Shown: positions 61,501-64,000 of the stretch, one piece after another
Layout: each line of letters opens with the position of its first letter
How positions within the stretch are numbered: position 1 is the stretch's first letter
Notes under the pieces: generated by a model
The model's input: only the letters and a program-made list of their open reading frames with translations
Databases searched by the model: none
What the model was told of the DNA's origin: nothing
From: Struthio camelus
Taxonomy: Eukaryota; Chordata; Aves; Struthioniformes; Struthionidae
Assembly (NCBI RefSeq): GCF_040807025.1
Contig: NC_090982.1
Span: 78,595,931-78,659,930 of the forward strand
DNA length: 64,000 bases
Reading direction: 5' to 3'
Program-made: the position numbers and the translations under genes

Positions 61501-64000
61501 GTTGCAGCGGCTGTAATTCTTGCTGCCTGTTGAGGGCTCTGGCCGTAAATCGGGATGGCCCCGTAAAGCCGGAAAGGCGAAGGGCAGGTTAATGATGGCG
61601 GGTCAGCCCCAGAGGGAGGGCAGGGGCGCTTCAGGGGCTGGGGCAGCTGGGGACGGGCTCTCGTAGGGTGAGGGTCAGGGTCTGTATTTCGGGTCGGGTC
61701 TCTCAGGGGGAAGTACTGAGGGCGTTTAAGCAGTCGGGGGTGCTGGGGGGATCTGCGGGTGGGGGGTATCTCTGGGGATTTGTGGAGAGAGACCCTCTCT
61801 GGAGCTCTGAGGGGGGTTTATAAGAGACTCTCCAAAGGAGGCACTGAAGGAAGTTATAGGGTGCGCTCCTATCTAAAGGTTATGGGGGAGTCCTTCTACA
61901 GAGGTATCTGATGGGGGTTTTAGGGTGACTCCCTCTATAAGGGTTATGGGAGGGTCCCTCTTTATGTAGCTCTGAGGGGAACAACAGGGAGAGTCCCTGA
62001 AGGAGGCTCGGAGAGATTTAGGGGGCAGATGCTCTATAGGGAGTTGTAAGAACATTATGGAGTGAGATCCTCCATAGGGGGCTCTGAGGGAGGCTCTTTG
62101 CCCTTCCACCATGCCCCTACATCTCAGCGGGCAGCGTGCCCGTTCCCCTGCCACACTGACAGCTCTGCAGGGTCTCCATCGATGGGGACGCGGTATCAGA
62201 GTGATGGGGTCTACCCTGCTCGTGGGCACCCTGGCAGTCCCGCCTGCCCGCCCCCACACCCCCCGCCACGTGGGTGCTCACCCTGCCAGCTGCTGCACGC
62301 CCGCAGCTTTGGGAAAGGAAAGACTGGTCTCTCTTCGGATGTGCTGCTGGACAGCCGGTACCCGCAGCGCCAGCTCTGATGCCTGCGCAGGGCTCGCTCA
62401 GGGTCTGCCTGTGTCTTGGGCAGGCTCTGCAGCCCAGCATGAGCCCCACGGCTGCTGCTGCGTGGGGTGGCAAGTGAAAGCCCTGCTCCGGCAGGCATTC
62501 AGAGCCCTGCTGGTGCAGCCAGCGCTGGCGCGGAGCAGGGCTGGGGGACGCAGCGCACGGCTGCGGTGGTGGGGACGAGGCTGTCATTGTCCCAGGACGG
62601 CTGGGCGAGGGGCGGTCGTGTCCCTGGGGAGCGAGGGTCTCCATCCCCGTGGCCTCACCCTGCATCCCTTTCTGTCTCCCGTGCGCGGCTGGAAGGGACG
62701 CCCGTGAACCGCATCCCCATCATGGCCAAGCAGGTGCTGGACCTGTACACGCTGTACCGCCTGGTGACGGACAAAGGGGGCCTGGTCGAAGTCATCAACA
62801 AGAAGATCTGGCGGGAGATCACCAAGGGCCTCAACCTACCTACCTCCATCACCAGTGCTGCCTTTACCCTCCGCACGCAGTGAGCACCCAGGCGCCGGGT
62901 TTTCCCCACGCCAGCACCCAAGCGTGGCCCTCTCTACCCACGCTATGAGCTGCGGGGCATCCTGCTGGCTCAGGAGCCCCAGAGCCCCGACCCTGCCCGC
63001 AGCGCCTGACTGGGACTCTGTTCGCACCCACGTGCTGCGTTACAGCTGGAGTGTCCCATGGGGAGACAGAAGGCTCTGCTTCTTCCCAGCATGGGTGCCA
63101 TCCCCACCCCAGTCCCCCCCGCTTAGCCCAGGGGTGGCCAGGAGCCGCGTGGTGCTGGGTCTCATCCTGGCTCCCTCCCACACAGATACATGAAGTACCT
63201 GTACCCCTATGAATGTGAGAAGCAGGCGCTCAGCTCTCCGGGAGAGCTCCAGGCTGCCATCGACAGCAACCGGCGAGAGGGACGGAGGCAGACTTTTGGG
63301 ACAGCACTCTTCAACTACTCACCCACTGGCACCCCAACCCTGCTGGGCTCCCCCAAAATGTCCCTGCCAGCCCTCAGCATCTCCACACACAGCTGCAGCC
63401 AGATCAGCCAAGTGCACACCGTTAAGAAAGGTGGGTGAGGGCCACGTCTGCTCCCCACTGGGCATCTCTCCCAGAAATGTGTACCACTGACAGCAGGCGT
63501 ACCTCCTCGGCTGCTCTTGCCCGGTTTATAGGGAAAAGAGGAGCAATTTTGGTCATTTGGTCTCTTGGGACTGAACAAGCTTTATTTTTCCTGTCTTACC
63601 CAGTTCTAGAGGGGAACCAAATCCAAATGCTCCCAACGGTGCCCTCCTCTCTGTGTCCCCCTTGCCCACTGGTGCTTAGCAGGAGCAGGCAGCCTGTGGG
63701 CCAAGACCTGGGTGCTTGCTCAGCTGGGGATGGAGAGATGGGCGCTGTCTCCGGCTCTCCGCCATCCCCAGGGCCGAGCGGTACCTGCTGAGCTCTCCCC
63801 ATCGTTGCAGAAGACAGCGCGCTGTCAGCACCGGTGCCCGGCCGCATCGCCATCCCCGTGGGACTGGCTGGCCACCACCTTGTGGCAGCCCAGGCAGCAG
63901 CTGCGTCGCAGGCGGCGGTGCTGGAGCAGCTGCGGGAGAAGCTGGAGACGGGGGAGCCCCCAGAGAAGAAGGTGGCCCTGACGGCAGAGGAGCAGCAGCG
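48811..64000 (+). CDS. ARID3C: AT-rich interaction domain protein 3C, 5' part, runs off right edge
   Basis: Nuclear transcription factor of the ARID3 (Bright/Dril) family, which binds AT-rich DNA through an extended ARID domain and oligomerises through a C-terminal REKLES domain. Coding exons 48811-49083, 58119-58191, 62696-62879, 63186-63430, 63811-64000 (open at the window edge); all junctions are GT-AG. The start MESLQRQQAARLA matches human ARID3C MEALQKQQAARLA. Residues 15-52 are Pro/Arg-rich, 53-71 are an almost pure Glu tract, then HEWTYEEQFKQ. The ARID spans about residues 92-205: LYELDEDPKRKEFLDDLF, GTPVNRIPIMAKQVLDLY, KGGLVEVINKKIWREI, TSAAFTLRTQYMKYLYPYE, then SPGELQAAIDSNRREGRR. 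The last exon visible here reads IPVGLAG and EPPEKK, as in human IPKKEE-to-EPPEKR territory. REKLES lies beyond the edge. Choice of ARID3C over 3A/3B rests on these matches plus adjacency to SIGMAR1-GALT. Introns: 9.0, 4.5, 0.3 and 0.4 kb. Confidence 0.93.
49084..50240. other. ARID3C intron 1, first part: C-rich spacer with degenerate short repeats
   Basis: C-rich plus strand with loosely repeated 'ccccatcccaccctacatgg'-type phrases between 49,390 and 49,680, period irregular (about 50-60 bp). No exon-like segment beyond coding exon 1. Confidence 0.5.
50250..50325 (+). pseudogene. tRNA-like segment (possible tRNA-derived relic)
   Basis: 'gaatagctcagccgggcgag' contains an A-box-like sequence and can form a D-arm (GCTC ... 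GAGC) like that of tRNA-Phe and related tRNAs. About 45 nt later, 'ccggttctgggg' resembles a weakened B box/T-arm. A proper anticodon stem with a 7-nt loop is not convincing, and the acceptor ends do not pair well. It could be a decayed tRNA gene, a tRNA-derived SINE head, or chance. Confidence 0.25.
50330..52240. other. ARID3C intron 1, CpG-rich section without exons
   Basis: Very GC-rich with undepleted CG. Open frames of 393-412 codons overlap on opposite strands, which is expected for stop-poor GC-rich DNA. No protein family recognised. A MIR-type tail is at 51,065-51,120 and a G12 run near 51,482. Confidence 0.5.
51065..51120 (+). mobile_element. MIR-type SINE tail fragment
   Basis: 'gtgcctcagtttccccatct' is an almost exact MIR 3' core, followed by 'gggtaagggggtcaatcatc', which fits the 'aaaatggggataat' continuation. 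Confidence 0.65.
52390..53330. repeat. CA-rich array with 128-bp higher-order repeat
   Basis: Almost 1 kb of CACACA/TGCA-rich sequence punctuated by two spacers, 'gaccaggtttgtgc' and 'accgaatttgtgcatg'. The last copies are regular: 'gaccagg' falls at 52,827, 52,955 and 53,083, a 128-bp period. Earlier copies are more variable. Open frames in several phases are repeat translations. Confidence 0.93.
53600..53640 (+). mobile_element. MIR-type SINE tail fragment
   Basis: 'gcgcctcagttttccctcct' then 'gcgaaacgggcc' fits the MIR tail on the plus strand. It is preceded by a (GAG)n run at 53,565-53,600. Confidence 0.5.
54440..54800. promoter_or_regulatory. AT-rich candidate conserved element in ARID3C intron 1
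   Basis: Contains 'gacagtttaatacttctgtt', 'gaggaatatagttacatcga' and 'gagttactaattatatcaat', plus 'cctttaataaaccctgttcg' at 54,467. AT-rich patches interrupted by CpG-rich DNA. A smaller similar patch lies at 53,830-53,900. Confidence 0.4.
54838..55370. repeat. Degenerate GT/GC-rich minisatellite
   Basis: Many variants of 'gggttgtgtgcgccggtgca' recur with irregular spacing, mostly 25-40 bp. It is old or fast-drifting, and gives open frames in all phases on both strands. Confidence 0.8.
55840..55990. promoter_or_regulatory. Candidate conserved element in ARID3C intron 1
   Basis: 'ctgtaatttggctattgtcg', then 'cgcttgacagccgacc', which has a TGACAG TALE-homeodomain-type core, and 'gataaaaggttagaggttac'. 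Flanked by C and G runs. Inferred from composition. Confidence 0.3.
56330..56935. repeat. 33-bp minisatellite with 66-bp alternating units, open in both strands
   Basis: Alternating 33-bp units, one with 'cacccatggacaacgtt' and one with 'cacccttggatgaggtg', are joined by AGGGACAGG. The pair gives a 66-bp higher-order period with about 5-6 clean pairs at 56,459-56,810 and diverged units on both sides. As 33 is a multiple of 3, an 11-residue repeat stays open: 174 codons on plus (units with DNVRDRE and DEVRDRLLAP) and up to 279 on minus. No splice evidence links it to ARID3C. Confidence 0.95.
57060..57335. promoter_or_regulatory. T-rich block in ARID3C intron 1
   Basis: About 270 bp, T-rich on the plus strand, with 'ttgttttttaaacgactcta' and 'tttgtatatgttttggaaat', between GC-rich flanks. 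It may be a conserved element or an unrecognised old insertion; I cannot tell which. Confidence 0.3.
58490..58705. repeat. About 15-bp minisatellite in ARID3C intron 2
   Basis: Repeated 'gatgcccgttagcg' / 'gatgcccagcggc' words with roughly 15-bp spacing, sometimes in 30-bp pairs, over about 215 bp. It starts about 0.3 kb after coding exon 2. Confidence 0.85.
58780..59035. promoter_or_regulatory. Candidate conserved element in ARID3C intron 2
   Basis: Holds 'gccgtattaattagagcctt', 'gtgtggattaatgaacacgc' and 'gagctaattaacgggg': a run of TAATTA/ATTAATTA cores within 110 bp between CpG-rich flanks. A dense set of homeodomain-type sites. Confidence 0.45.
59841..59940. repeat. 20-bp tandem repeat, 5 copies
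   Basis: 'ggcacagg' falls at exactly 20-bp steps (units starting 59,841, 59,861, 59,881, 59,901, 59,921). Unit: 'gtggcacagggtcactggtg' with variants. Confidence 0.9.
60420..60500. promoter_or_regulatory. Candidate conserved element in ARID3C intron 2
   Basis: 'ccgttaatcaatcagggagc', 'taattgcagcgccacaatga' form a short AT-richer patch in a CpG-rich stretch. A second patch, 'aagaataaaaagagctcg', lies at about 60,980-61,080. Confidence 0.3.
61670..62110. repeat. Degenerate minisatellite, about 35-45 bp units
   Basis: Repeated variants of 'ggagctctgaggggggttta', 'ggttatgggagggtccctct' and 'agggtgactccctctataag' occur over about 440 bp. Units are diverged, with irregular length. Confidence 0.75.

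Overview
This is vertebrate nuclear DNA: three spliced genes with GT-AG introns, CpG-rich promoters, long introns, and decayed CR1/L3 and MIR-type retroposons. Gene order, the CR1 type and high GC with little CpG loss point to a sauropsid, most likely an archosaur (bird or crocodilian). I cannot name the species from sequence alone. The trio GALT, SIGMAR1, ARID3C matches the order and relative orientation of human 9p13.3.

Layout. About 1-31,740 holds no gene I can support. It contains three CR1 remnants (one about 1.5 kb), MIR-type SINE pieces, short tandem repeats, a CpG-rich island near 23-24.6 kb, and many AT-rich blocks standing out of GC-rich DNA that look like conserved non-coding elements. 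GALT (minus strand, 11 coding exons) occupies 32,184-36,422 with its poly(A) signal near 31,765. A 0.4 kb GC-box-rich bidirectional promoter separates it from SIGMAR1 (plus strand, 4 exons, 36,826-39,677, poly(A) signal at 41,391). About 41.4-46.9 kb is intergenic, with one AT-rich candidate enhancer and a TG/CA-rich tract. ARID3C (plus strand) starts at 48,811, preceded by a probable non-coding first exon at about 46,960-47,097. It runs off the right edge in its fifth coding exon.

The ARID3C introns carry most of the unusual sequence: an 18-copy 65-bp minisatellite in the 5' UTR intron, a CA-rich array with a 128-bp higher-order period, a 33/66-bp minisatellite open in both strands, and several smaller arrays. 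Most long open frames in the window come from these repeats or from CpG-rich DNA and are not genes.

The three genes have unrelated jobs: galactose metabolism (GALT), an ER chaperone and ligand-binding membrane protein (SIGMAR1), and an AT-rich-DNA-binding transcription factor (ARID3C). Their proximity is ancestral synteny. I found no clear new multi-gene system. The best leads are the repeat-laden ARID3C 5' region, the gene-free block of candidate enhancers beside GALT, and the apparent absence of IL11RA within 31 kb of GALT.
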